Both the position numbers and the translations under genes were made by a program. A DNA stretch of 64,000 bases from Mycobacterium attenuatum. GTDB lineage: Bacteria; Actinomycetota; Actinomycetes; Mycobacteriales; Mycobacteriaceae. Numbering within the stretch: position 1 is the stretch's first letter; the number at the start of each line of letters is the position of its first letter. Where the stretch lies: contig NZ_UPHT01000019.1 in NCBI RefSeq assembly GCF_900566085.1, forward strand, positions 27,927 to 91,926. The letters are read 5' to 3'. Shown in pieces: positions 8,994 through 16,833 of this stretch. The notes beneath the pieces are model-generated. The model ran no database searches, had not been told where the DNA came from, and saw nothing but the letters and a program-made list of their open reading frames with translations.

Positions 8994-10181
8994 TCAGCGG
9001 AACGCGGCCATGCCGGTGAAGGCCTGGCCGAGCACCAGCTGGTGCATCTCGGGGGTGCCCTCGTAGGTCAGCACCGATTCCAGGTTGACCATGTGCCTGA
9101 TCACCGGGTACTCCAGCGATATTCCGTTGCCGCCCAGGATGGTCCGCGCGGTGCGGCAGATCTCGATCGCCTCGCGGGTGTTGTTGAGCTTGCCGAAGCT
9201 GACCTGATCGGGGCGCAGGCCGACACGGTCTTTGAGCCGTCCGAGATGCAGTGCCAGCAGCCGGCCCTTGTGCAGTTCGACAGCCATGTCGACCAGTTTT
9301 GCCTGAGTCAACTGGAATCCGGCGATGGGACGGCCGAATTGAGTGCGCTGCAGCGCGTAGTCGAGCGCGGACTGCCACGCGGACCGCGCGGCACCCATTG
9401 CGCCCCAGACTATTCCGTACCGAGCCTCGGACAGGCAGGCCAGCGGCGCCCGCAGTCCAATAGCGTTGGGCAGCATCGCTTCGGCGGGCAGCCGGACATC
9501 GTCGAGCACCAATTCACTGGTGATCGACGCCCGCAGTGAGAGTTTGTGATGAATCGTGTTGGCGGTGAAGCCCGGGGTGTCGGTGGGCACGATAAAGCCG
9601 CGGATTCCCTCGTCGGTGCCGGTCCACACGATCGCGAGGTCGGCGATCGAACCGTTGGTGATCCACATCTTTCGCCCGTCGAGCACCCAATCCGAACCGT
9701 CACGTCGCGCCCGCGTTTTCATGGCGCCCGGGTCGGACCCGGCGTCGGGTTCGGTAAGCCCGAAACAGCCGACCAACTCGCCGGCCGCCATGCCGGGCAG
9801 CCATTGCTGCTTCTGCTCCTCGGAGCCGTTGTGCCAAATGGCGAACATTGCCAGCGAACCTTGCACCGATACCAACGACCGGATGCCGGAATCGGCGGCC
9901 TCGAGCTCCAGGCAGGCCAAGCCGTAGTGGACCGCGGACGAGCCCCCACATCCGTAGCCGTGCAAATGCATTCCCAGCAAGCCCAGTTGGCCGAACTGTT
10001 TGGCCAGCTCGCGGGCCACCGGCAGGTCGCCGTTCTCGAACCACTCGGTGACGAATGGCGTTACCTGCTCGGCACAGAATTGCCGTACGGTGTCGCGCAC
10101 CGCGAGTTCATCGGCGGACAGCGACGCGTCCAGCCCGAGCGGATCGTAGCGGTCGAACGCGGGTGGGGTATCAGTGCTCAT
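8994..10181 (-). CDS. fadE7: acyl-CoA dehydrogenase FadE7
   Basis: 395 residues from ATG 10181 (MSTDTPPAFDRYDPLG). It has the acyl-CoA dehydrogenase fold: an N-terminal helical domain, the FAD-contact segment CFGLTEPDAGSDPGAMKTRA and WVLDGRKMWITNGSIAD, and the catalytic glutamate in TYEGTPEMHQLVLGQA, a pattern shared with glutaryl-CoA dehydrogenase-like enzymes. It is an FAD enzyme that oxidises an acyl-CoA; the physiological substrate is not established. Same length as Rv0400c. Confidence 0.93.
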   Translation of the reverse strand: MSTDTPPAFDRYDPLGLDASLSADELAVRDTVRQFCAEQVTPFVTEWFENGDLPVARELAKQFGQLGLLGMHLHGYGCGGSSAVHYGLACLELEAADSGIRSLVSVQGSLAMFAIWHNGSEEQKQQWLPGMAAGELVGCFGLTEPDAGSDPGAMKTRARRDGSDWVLDGRKMWITNGSIADLAIVWTGTDEGIRGFIVPTDTPGFTANTIHHKLSLRASITSELVLDDVRLPAEAMLPNAIGLRAPLACLSEARYGIVWGAMGAARSAWQSALDYALQRTQFGRPIAGFQLTQAKLVDMAVELHKGRLLALHLGRLKDRVGLRPDQVSFGKLNNTREAIEICRTARTILGGNGISLEYPVIRHMVNLESVLTYEGTPEMHQLVLGQAFTGMAAFR

Positions 10182-10216
10182 GACCAACATCCTGCCCGGC
10201 CCGGTAATCTCGCTCC

Positions 10217-10597
10217 ATGCAACCGCGGCGCCGGCTTTCCTGGATGGGCGCGTTGGCCACCGACGTGGTCGCCGTCCTGATCTTCTGCACCATCGGGCGC
10301 CGCAGCCATGCCGAGGGCATCAGCGTTGCCGGCGTCGCGACAACCGCGTGGCCGTTTCTGAGCGGGACCCTCACCGGATGGCTGGTGTCGCGGGGCTGGC
10401 AACGGCCCACCAGCGTGACGCCCACCGGGGTGATGGTCTGGATCGGCACCGTGGCGGTCGGCATGGTGTTGCGCAAGGCCACGTCGGCCGGTGTGGCGGT
10501 GAGTTTCGTCGTGGTCGCCTCGTCGGTCACCGGCGTGTTGCTGCTCGGTTGGCGTGCGGCCGTCGGGCTGAGGCTGCGCCAGCGTTCGGATGTTTGA
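10217..10597 (+). CDS. DUF3054 membrane protein (Rv0401-like)
   Basis: 126 residues from ATG 10217, with four hydrophobic segments (about residues 12-29, 42-58, 70-88 and 93-113). The pattern GALATDVVAVLIFCTIGRRSH at the start and GTLTGWLVSRGW in the middle is typical of DUF3054 membrane proteins. It diverges from fadE7 with 35 bp between the starts. Orthologue of Rv0401 by position and size; role unknown. Confidence 0.85.
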   Translation: MQPRRRLSWMGALATDVVAVLIFCTIGRRSHAEGISVAGVATTAWPFLSGTLTGWLVSRGWQRPTSVTPTGVMVWIGTVAVGMVLRKATSAGVAVSFVVVASSVTGVLLLGWRAAVGLRLRQRSDV

Positions 10598-10622
10598 CGA
10601 GGCCCTGACGGGGTGAGGGCAG

Positions 10623-11537
10623 ATGGTACGCACCGATGACGACGACTGGGATCCGACCACCGGCGTCGGGGTAACCGCGACCTTCGGCGCGACCGCCAGG
10701 GCCGTCGCCGCCGGCGCCGGGTTGCTCAACGATCCGTTCGCCGAACCGCTGGTTCGGGCCGCGGGGGTGGGGTACTTCACCCGGATAATCGACGGCCAAC
10801 TGGCCCAGAACGACGAGGCCGACGAGGCCGACAACCGGACAACCTCCGGTCTCATCGACATCCTGGTGACGCACACCCGGTTCCTCGACGGTTTCCTTGC
10901 CGACGCGGGCCGGGCGGGGATTCGTCAGGCGGTGATCCTGGGGTCTGGCCTGGACGCCCGGCCATACCGGCTGTGGTGGCCACCGGGAACAACGGTGTAC
11001 GAGATAGACCAGCCGCGAGTGATCGAATTCAAGACGGTGGTGTTGCGCGGTCTGGGCGCCAAGCCGACCGCCCACCGTCGCGCGGTCGGCATGGACCTTC
11101 GTCAGGATTGGCTGGCGGCCTTGTGGCGGGCCGGTTTCGACGCGGAGCAACCCACGGTGTGGATTGCCGAGAACCTGCTCGTGGGCTACCTGCCCCCGGG
11201 TGGGCAGGAGCGCTTGCTCAACGACCTCACTGCGGTGAGTGCGGCGGGCAGCCGGTTCCCCGCCGATCACATGCCCACGTGGACACCGTTGCAGCAGAAG
11301 GCCGGACGGGCTTTCGTCGACCGCTGGCGAAAGTTCGGCCTGGACGTGGACCTGGCCGCACTGACGTATCCGGGCGAATACCGCTATCTTCCGGAATGGT
11401 TGGCATCCCACGGCTGGGAGACGGTGGAACGCGACGTCGTCGAGCTGTTCGGGGTGATGGGAATGCCGGGCCGCCGGAGTGCCCGGCCCCGGGACGTGGC
11501 TATCACCCCTCGGTATGTCACCGCGACGCGGAGTTAG
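10623..11537 (+). CDS. SAM-dependent methyltransferase, mycobacterial TIGR00027 type
   Basis: 304 residues from ATG 10623. The N-terminal signature TRTDDDDWDP-like start and FAEPLVRAAGVGYF, then VILGSGLDARPYRLWWPPGTTVYEIDQPRVIEFK, match the large family of mycobacterial putative SAM methyltransferases (for example Rv0281 and Rv0726c), several of which act on polyketide or lipid substrates. It is the first gene of a tight cluster with the downstream acetyltransferase and monooxygenases. This block is not present between Rv0401 and mmpL1 in H37Rv. Confidence 0.88.
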   Translation: MVRTDDDDWDPTTGVGVTATFGATARAVAAGAGLLNDPFAEPLVRAAGVGYFTRIIDGQLAQNDEADEADNRTTSGLIDILVTHTRFLDGFLADAGRAGIRQAVILGSGLDARPYRLWWPPGTTVYEIDQPRVIEFKTVVLRGLGAKPTAHRRAVGMDLRQDWLAALWRAGFDAEQPTVWIAENLLVGYLPPGGQERLLNDLTAVSAAGSRFPADHMPTWTPLQQKAGRAFVDRWRKFGLDVDLAALTYPGEYRYLPEWLASHGWETVERDVVELFGVMGMPGRRSARPRDVAITPRYVTATRS

Positions 11538-11540
11538 GTG

Positions 11541-12020
11541 ATGCCCGAATTACGGTTCGTTGCCGCAACACTCCACGACCCGCTGGCGCAGCCGCTGCTC
11601 AACCAGCTCGCCGTCGAATACGCGCAGCGCTACGGCAGCACGCCGCCCGTGGTGCTGGCATGGCTGACGCGCAGCCCGGCCTCCGAGTTCGCGCCACCCG
11701 ATGGCGGCATGATGATCGGTCTGCTCGGCGACCGTCCGGTGACCGGCGGCGCGTTCTGCCGCCGCGATGCCGACACCGCCGAACTCAAGCGGGTCTGGAC
11801 CCACCGCGAGCATCGCCGCCGCGGATACGCCAGGGCGCTGGTGGCCGAGCTGGAAGCCGAGATCGCGGCCCGCGGTTACGGCAACGTCTATCTGGTAACC
11901 GGCGACCGTCAACCCGAGGCCGAGGAGCTGTATAGGGCAGCTGGCTACACCCGGCTGCCGGAGCCGTTGCCCTCTTCGGGTCCCGTCCTGCCTGTCGCAT
12001 TCCGAAAAGAGCTGACATGA
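11541..12020 (+). CDS. GNAT-family N-acetyltransferase
   Basis: 159 residues from ATG 11541 (a GTG three bases earlier is possible). The acetyl-CoA binding motif is seen as LKRVWTHREHRRRGYARALVAELE (about residues 83-106), and the C-terminal half has the NVYLVTGDRQPEAEELYRAAGYTRLP pattern of GNAT enzymes. It follows the methyltransferase stop by three bases and its own stop overlaps the next start (ATGA), so all are probably co-translated. Substrate unknown. Confidence 0.88.
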   Translation: MPELRFVAATLHDPLAQPLLNQLAVEYAQRYGSTPPVVLAWLTRSPASEFAPPDGGMMIGLLGDRPVTGGAFCRRDADTAELKRVWTHREHRRRGYARALVAELEAEIAARGYGNVYLVTGDRQPEAEELYRAAGYTRLPEPLPSSGPVLPVAFRKELT

Positions 12021-13102
12021 CGGATCTCCTGCATTTGGCGGTCGCGCTGGACGGGTATGGCTGGCACCCGCAAGCCTGGCGGGCCACTGTGGCGGTCGAG
12101 TCCCGGTCGGTGCTCAGCGGCGGCTACTGGGTCGACGTCGCGCTGACGGCCGAACGCGGGCTGCTGGACTTTCTGACCGTTGACGACAGCCTGATGCCGC
12201 AGCCGGGCCGGCGCGAGCGGATCGATCCCCGGCGCCTGGCCGGCCGCGCCGACGCGGTGCTGGTCGCGGCCCGCATCGCCCCGGCGACCCGGCATATCGG
12301 TCTGGTTCCGGTGGCCACGGTCACCCATACCGAACCCTTCCATATCTCGAAAGCCATTGCCACGCTTGACTTTGTGTCGCACGGCCGGGCCGGCTGGCAG
12401 CCGCGGGTCAGCGTGACCGCCCACGAGGCGGCCCTGTTCGGTCGCCGTTCGCTGCAGCCCGACGAATTATTCGAGGAAGCCCGGGATTGCGTCGAGGTGG
12501 TGCGCCGGCTCTGGGACAGCTGGGAAGATGAGGCGGTGATTCGCGACGTGGCCACGGGCCGCTACGTCGACCGGGACAAGTTGCATTACATCGACTTCAC
12601 GGGAAAATATTTCGCGGTCAAGGGACCGTCGATAACGCCGCGGCCGCCGCAGGGTCAGCCGGTGGTGGCCGCCCTGGCGCATGCGCTGCCGGCCTACGAG
12701 TTCGCGGCCGTCGCAGCAGATCTGGTCTTCATCACGCCGGTCGAAGACTCGCTGACCGACATCCTCGATGATGTGCGTGCCGCCGGAGGCGGGTTGAAAG
12801 TCTTTGCCGACGTGGTGGTTTCGTTCGGCGGAGCCGCCAACTTCCGGTCTGATGCACTGGTCTGGGCCGGCAGCCCGGCAGATCTTGTTGAGCTGCTGCT
12901 GAATTGGCAGCGCTGCGGCATCGACGGTGTGCGGCTGCGGCCGGCGGTCAACGTCACCGATCTGCCGGTGATCGTCGACCAGGTGGTGCCGCTGCTGCAG
13001 CGCGCCGGCCGGTTTCGAACGCACTATCGCGATACTGAAACGCTGCGCCAGCGACTCGGCCTACCGGCCGCGCCCAACCGATATACGGCGGTGAACCCGT
13101 GA
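12017..13102 (+). CDS. luciferase-like flavin-dependent monooxygenase, NtaA/SnaA/DszA group (1)
   Basis: 361 residues from ATG 12017, overlapping the acetyltransferase stop. [48 protein letters not shown] and the acidic insert [21 protein letters not shown] are typical of FMN-dependent NtaA/SnaA/DszA monooxygenases. These enzymes need a separate flavin reductase and oxidise C-S or C-N compounds. It is a little shorter than the usual about 440 residues, lacking part of the middle barrel. The end [25 protein letters not shown] is shared with the third enzyme of the operon. Confidence 0.88.
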   Translation: MTDLLHLAVALDGYGWHPQAWRATVAVESRSVLSGGYWVDVALTAERGLLDFLTVDDSLMPQPGRRERIDPRRLAGRADAVLVAARIAPATRHIGLVPVATVTHTEPFHISKAIATLDFVSHGRAGWQPRVSVTAHEAALFGRRSLQPDELFEEARDCVEVVRRLWDSWEDEAVIRDVATGRYVDRDKLHYIDFTGKYFAVKGPSITPRPPQGQPVVAALAHALPAYEFAAVAADLVFITPVEDSLTDILDDVRAAGGGLKVFADVVVSFGGAANFRSDALVWAGSPADLVELLLNWQRCGIDGVRLRPAVNVTDLPVIVDQVVPLLQRAGRFRTHYRDTETLRQRLGLPAAPNRYTAVNP

Positions 13103-14214
13103 TCCCACTGTCAATCCTGGACCTGTCGCCGATCAGCGCCGGCAGCGACGCCGCGACGGCATTGCGCAACACCGTCGAACTGGCCCAACATGCTGAGCGG
13201 TGGGGCTATCGCCGTTACTGGATCGCCGAGCACCACTTCGTCGCCGTCGCCAGCGCGGCCCCGGCGGTACTGATCGGTCAAATCGCCTCGGCTACCAACA
13301 GCATTCGGGTGGGCTCGGCCGCGGTCCAGCTCAGCCACACCACCGCCGCCGCGGTGGTCGAGAGCTTCGGCATGCTCGACGCGTTCTATCCTGGGCGCAT
13401 CGATCTCGGCCTGGGCCGGTCCGCACTGCGACGCGGCGTAAAGCCGCGAGACCCGGCCAAAGCCCGCGAACCGCGGCCACCGGTTGAGTGGCGCGAGGTC
13501 GACGGTGTGGTCATCCCGCCCCCCTTCGACGTGCGCACCCTGCTGTCCAGTGGCCGGGTCCAGGCCACCATGGCGATCCTGCAGCAACCCGAGACGGTCG
13601 CACGCGACTTCGCTGAGCAGGTCGGCGACATCATCGCCATGTTGACCGGCACCTATCGGGTGGACGGTTTCGACGTCCACGCGGTACCCGGGGAAGGGGC
13701 CGCGCTGACCCCGTGGATCTTCGGCAGCAGCAAGGGCCACAGCGCGCTGCTGGCCGGGGCGCTGGGCCTGCCTTTCGTGGCCAGCTATCACCTGACCCCG
13801 GCCACCGCACTGGAAGCCGTCGACGCCTATCGCGCCGCCTTCGTCCCGTCGGCCTACTTGGCGCGGCCCTATGTCGTGGTGTCGGCCGACGTCGTGGTCG
13901 CCGACGACACTGCCACCGCCCGGCACCTGGCAGCCAGCTACGGGCATTGGGTGTACTCCATCCGCGTCAACGGAGGCGCCATCCCCTACCCCAACCCCGC
14001 CGACTGTGCGCCGCTGACCGAGGAGCAGCGCGCCGTGGTAATCGACAGGCTGGCAACGCAATTCGTGGGCGACCCCGATGAGGTGGCGCAGCGGTTGCAC
14101 GCACTGCAGCGGGTCGCCGGTGCCGACGAACTCGTCATCACCTCGGTGACGCACGGTCACCAGGACCGGCTGCACTCACACGAACTGATCGCGCGCAGCT
14201 GGGGGCTGATGTGA
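13099..14214 (+). CDS. luciferase-like monooxygenase (2), MsnO8-like
   Basis: 371 residues from GTG 13099, overlapping the previous stop by four bases. [42 protein letters not shown] and [26 protein letters not shown] are the standard landmarks of the MsnO8-like luciferase-family monooxygenases. A putative flavin monooxygenase in the cytosol; substrate unknown. It sits between two NtaA-type enzymes in the same operon, suggesting a multi-step oxidation of one compound. Confidence 0.88.
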   Translation: MIPLSILDLSPISAGSDAATALRNTVELAQHAERWGYRRYWIAEHHFVAVASAAPAVLIGQIASATNSIRVGSAAVQLSHTTAAAVVESFGMLDAFYPGRIDLGLGRSALRRGVKPRDPAKAREPRPPVEWREVDGVVIPPPFDVRTLLSSGRVQATMAILQQPETVARDFAEQVGDIIAMLTGTYRVDGFDVHAVPGEGAALTPWIFGSSKGHSALLAGALGLPFVASYHLTPATALEAVDAYRAAFVPSAYLARPYVVVSADVVVADDTATARHLAASYGHWVYSIRVNGGAIPYPNPADCAPLTEEQRAVVIDRLATQFVGDPDEVAQRLHALQRVAGADELVITSVTHGHQDRLHSHELIARSWGLM

Positions 14215-15533
14215 GTCGCAGGCCCATTCACCTCGCGGCCCACTTCCCGGGGGTGAACAACACCACGGTCTGGGCGGACCCCGACGCCGGTAGCCAGATC
14301 GAGTTCGACTCGTTCGTGCATCTGGCCCGCACCGCCGAACGCGGCCTGTTCGACTTCCTCTTTCTCGCCGAAGGGCTGCGGTTACGCGAGCATCGCGGCC
14401 GGATCTACGACCTGGACGTGGTGGGTCGCCCGGACACCTTCACCGTGCTGGCGGCGCTGGCCGCCGTCACCGATCGCATCGGCCTGACCGGGACCATCAA
14501 CACCACCTTCAACGAACCGTTCGAGGTGGCAAGGCAATTCGCCACGCTCGACCACCTGTCCCGCGGCCGCGCCGGTTGGAACATCGTCACCTCGTCGGAT
14601 GCGTTCACCGGCGCCAACTTCCGCCGCGGCGGTTTCCTCGACCACGGCGACCGCTACGCGCGGGCCGAGGAGTTTCTGGCCGTGGCCCGAAAGTTCTGGG
14701 ACAGCTGGGCGCCCGGCGCGGTGCGGGCCGACGTCGACCATGGCGTCTACGTGGACCCGGAGCGAATCGGCAGCATCGAATACTCCGGCAAGCACTTCGA
14801 CGTGCGGGGGTTCGCCGCCCTTCCGGCGGGACCGCAGGGACACCCGGTGCTGCTGCAGGCCGGCGACTCCCCGACGGGACGGGCCTTTGCCGCCCGCCAC
14901 GCCGACGCTGTGTTCACCCTGCACGCATCGCTGCAAGAAGGCCAGCGCTACTACGCCGACATGAAGGGCCGGGCCCGCTCCTATGGCCGAGACCCGCACC
15001 GGCTCAAGGTGTTTCCCGCGGCGACCGTTGTCATCGCAGACACCGCGGCCGAAGCGCAGGACAAGGCGTGGCACATCCGCCGTCAACAGGTCAGCGGGGC
15101 GACCGCGATCGCGATGTTGGAGCAGGTCTGGGGCCGCGACCTGTCGGGCTACGACCCGGACGGCCCGCTGCCGGATGTGGACCCCGTTGCCGACGGTGCC
15201 ATCAGCCAGGGCCGCGTCCGCCACGCCGATCCCGTCGCGCTGGCCCGTCGTTACCGGGAACTGGCCGAGGCGGACAATCTTTCGATCCGGGAGTTGGTCA
15301 TCGCGGTCACCAGCCGTCAGCAGTTTGCCGGCACCGCCGCTCACATTGCCGACGAAATGGACCGCTATGTGCAGGCCGACGCCTGCGACGGGTTCATCCT
15401 GGTGCCGCACCTGACACCGCGCGGCCTGGACGAATTCGTCGACCGGGTGGTGCCGCTGTTGCAGGAGCGCGGTGCGTTCCGCGCCGAGTACGCCGGTACG
15501 ACGTTGCGTGAGCATTTGGGTCTGGGGGCCTAG
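14211..15533 (+). CDS. luciferase-like flavin-dependent monooxygenase, NtaA/SnaA/DszA group (3)
   Basis: 440 residues from GTG 14211, overlapping the previous stop (GTGA). Full-length NtaA/SnaA/DszA family: [93 protein letters not shown]. These FMN enzymes cleave aminocarboxylates, sulfones or sulfonates with reduced flavin from a partner. A hairpin 21 bp after the stop may end the operon. A C-terminal fragment of a close relative lies at 16645-16833. Confidence 0.92.
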   Translation: MSRRPIHLAAHFPGVNNTTVWADPDAGSQIEFDSFVHLARTAERGLFDFLFLAEGLRLREHRGRIYDLDVVGRPDTFTVLAALAAVTDRIGLTGTINTTFNEPFEVARQFATLDHLSRGRAGWNIVTSSDAFTGANFRRGGFLDHGDRYARAEEFLAVARKFWDSWAPGAVRADVDHGVYVDPERIGSIEYSGKHFDVRGFAALPAGPQGHPVLLQAGDSPTGRAFAARHADAVFTLHASLQEGQRYYADMKGRARSYGRDPHRLKVFPAATVVIADTAAEAQDKAWHIRRQQVSGATAIAMLEQVWGRDLSGYDPDGPLPDVDPVADGAISQGRVRHADPVALARRYRELAEADNLSIRELVIAVTSRQQFAGTAAHIADEMDRYVQADACDGFILVPHLTPRGLDEFVDRVVPLLQERGAFRAEYAGTTLREHLGLGA

Positions 15534-15554
15534 CCCGCACGGTGTAAGGCTTGT

Positions 15555-15577
15555 CCGGCCCCAAGCTGAGGGGCCGG
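15555..15577 (+). terminator. hairpin after the monooxygenase operon
   Basis: CCGGCCCC (15555-15562) pairs with GGGGCCGG (15570-15577) around a 7-base loop, 21 bp after the stop of the third monooxygenase. Confidence 0.5.
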
Positions 15578-15608
15578 CTTGCGGGCGGGGTGATGGCACG
15601 GTAGCTTA

Positions 15609-15668
15609 ATGGCAACCATAGTTGACAATATTTGGGGTGGCTTGGCGTGCGGGGGCGCAACCCCGTAA
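15609..15668 (+). CDS. putative 19-residue peptide upstream of a methyltransferase
   Basis: ATG 15609 to TAA 15666-15668 reads MATIVDNIWGGLACGGATP. It lies between the terminator hairpin of the previous operon and the methyltransferase start (70 bp downstream). A purine-rich GGCGGGG stretch is about 20 bases upstream, so the ribosome site is weak. It could be a short regulatory leader, a modified-peptide precursor or chance. Included because a second short ORF with a strong ribosome site flanks the methyltransferase on the other side. Confidence 0.3.
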   Translation: MATIVDNIWGGLACGGATP

Positions 15669-15738
15669 AAGTCACTGCCATGGCACTCCGACGACCGTCT
15701 GGAGTACGTCGAGCGGTCGAGCAGAGAAAGCTACCGAA

Positions 15739-16437
15739 ATGCCGCGCAGCACAACGACGTCCGGCAACAGCGCGGTGACGCGGGACGGCAGCGCGGTCGA
15801 GATCTACCGGCGGATGCCGTCGCTGGGAGAGATCGAGCAGGTCCAATCATTGCTGGTGCCCAACAGCTCGGTGCTCGATCTGGGTGCCGGCACCGGACGG
15901 GTTGCCGACGCACTCGCCTCGCTCGGCCACCGCGTCACCGCCGTCGACGACTCGCCTGACATGCTGGCGCAGATCTGCAAGGCACGCGCGGTTGCGGCCC
16001 GCATCGAGGACCTCCGGTTGGCCGAGACATTCGACGCGGTGCTGCTGATGTCAAACCTGGTCAATTATCCAAACGCCCAGCTGCGCAGAGCGATGCTGGC
16101 TACCGTTGCTCATCATCTCTCGCCGACCGGGCGGGCCGTCATTCAGTGGGCGCCACCGTCATTACTTGCCTCTCGGCCGGCGGGCTGGACCAAGTCGTTG
16201 CCGGCCAACGGAGTTGAGGTGACACTGACGGTTCACTCCAACTCCGGCGGCATCACCACCGGCGAGTTCACCTTGGCCGCCGACGGCCAATTGTGGCGCC
16301 AATCGCTGGTCCTGCAACGAGTCAGCGTCGCGACGATACGTGACGAACTGATGGCGGCAGGGCTGGGCCTGACCACCGCCGCGCCTGACTCGACGCGATG
16401 GCTGCAAGTCACGTCGTTACCGGCCGCTGTCCGCTGA
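15739..16437 (+). CDS. class I SAM-dependent methyltransferase
   Basis: 232 residues from ATG 15739 (MPRSTTTSGNSAVTRDGSA). The open frame reaches 15622, but that extension has no homology-like features. The SAM motif VLDLGAGTGRVADALASLGH is at about residues 40-59, followed by VTAVDDSPDMLAQI and DAVLLMSNLVNYP. The start TRDGSAVEIYRRMPSLGEIE recalls methyltransferases found in some peptide-modification (daptide-like RiPP) clusters, a memory-based and uncertain link; no aminotransferase or decarboxylase partner is nearby. Short peptide ORFs lie on both sides. Confidence 0.85.
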   Translation: MPRSTTTSGNSAVTRDGSAVEIYRRMPSLGEIEQVQSLLVPNSSVLDLGAGTGRVADALASLGHRVTAVDDSPDMLAQICKARAVAARIEDLRLAETFDAVLLMSNLVNYPNAQLRRAMLATVAHHLSPTGRAVIQWAPPSLLASRPAGWTKSLPANGVEVTLTVHSNSGGITTGEFTLAADGQLWRQSLVLQRVSVATIRDELMAAGLGLTTAAPDSTRWLQVTSLPAAVR

Positions 16438-16458
16438 CCCGGAGAGGAGGTGATCTAC

Positions 16459-16539
16459 GTGGCTTACGAGCTCCTGTTCGGCGAAGTTGAGATGACGTGC
16501 GCGAGCGCCTTCTTCGTCACCGGTGACCTGGCTGAGTGA
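16459..16539 (+). CDS. putative 26-residue peptide with strong ribosome site
   Basis: GTG 16459 to TGA 16537-16539. It begins MAYELLFGEVEMTCASAFF and ends TGDLAE. The ribosome site AGGAGGTGATC (16446-16456) is an almost perfect complement of the 16S 3' end, and a perfect 18-bp hairpin starts five bases after the stop, so the unit has the signs of a real expressed gene. An acidic leader-like half, one cysteine and hydrophobic residues recall RiPP precursors; it follows a methyltransferase by 21 bp. It may be a truncated precursor. Confidence 0.5.
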   Translation: MAYELLFGEVEMTCASAFFVTGDLAE

Positions 16540-16544
16540 AGCCA

Positions 16545-16586
16545 CCGGTGGAGCGGCCGCCCGGCACAGGGCGGCCGCTCCACCGG
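16545..16586 (+). terminator. perfect 18-bp hairpin after the short peptide ORF
   Basis: The 18 bases at 16545-16562 are exactly complementary to 16569-16586 around the 6-base loop GGCACA. It lies five bases after the stop of the 26-residue ORF, the usual place for an intrinsic terminator; no T-run follows. Confidence 0.75.
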
Positions 16587-16644
16587 CCGGTGAGCTGCGC
16601 TGGGTTCCGGCGGTAGCCACCGTGGCAATCGATCCAGGGCACGG

Positions 16645-16833
16645 GTCATCGCCGTGAGCAGCCGTCGGCATTTCTCCGGCACCCCAACGCATATCGCCCA
16701 GCAGATCGACCGCTCCGTGTGGGCCGGCTCGTGCGACCGGCGCAGCCTGGTGCCGCTACTGCAGCAGCGCGGCGTGTTGCGCACCGAGCACGTCAGCCTG
16801 ACACCGCGCGACCACCTCGGGCTGCCGCCGTGA
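16645..16833 (+). pseudogene. C-terminal fragment of an NtaA-type monooxygenase
   Basis: The frame ending at TGA 16831-16833 reads VIAVSSRRHFSGTPTHIAQQ..., then jumps to [15 protein letters not shown] and ends RDHLGLPP. This aligns with [20 protein letters not shown] and [15 protein letters not shown]...REHLGL of the third monooxygenase, with about 20 residues missing between. There is no start and no barrel, so it is a remnant of a tandem copy. It overlaps the 3' end of mmpL1 on the other strand. Confidence 0.75.
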
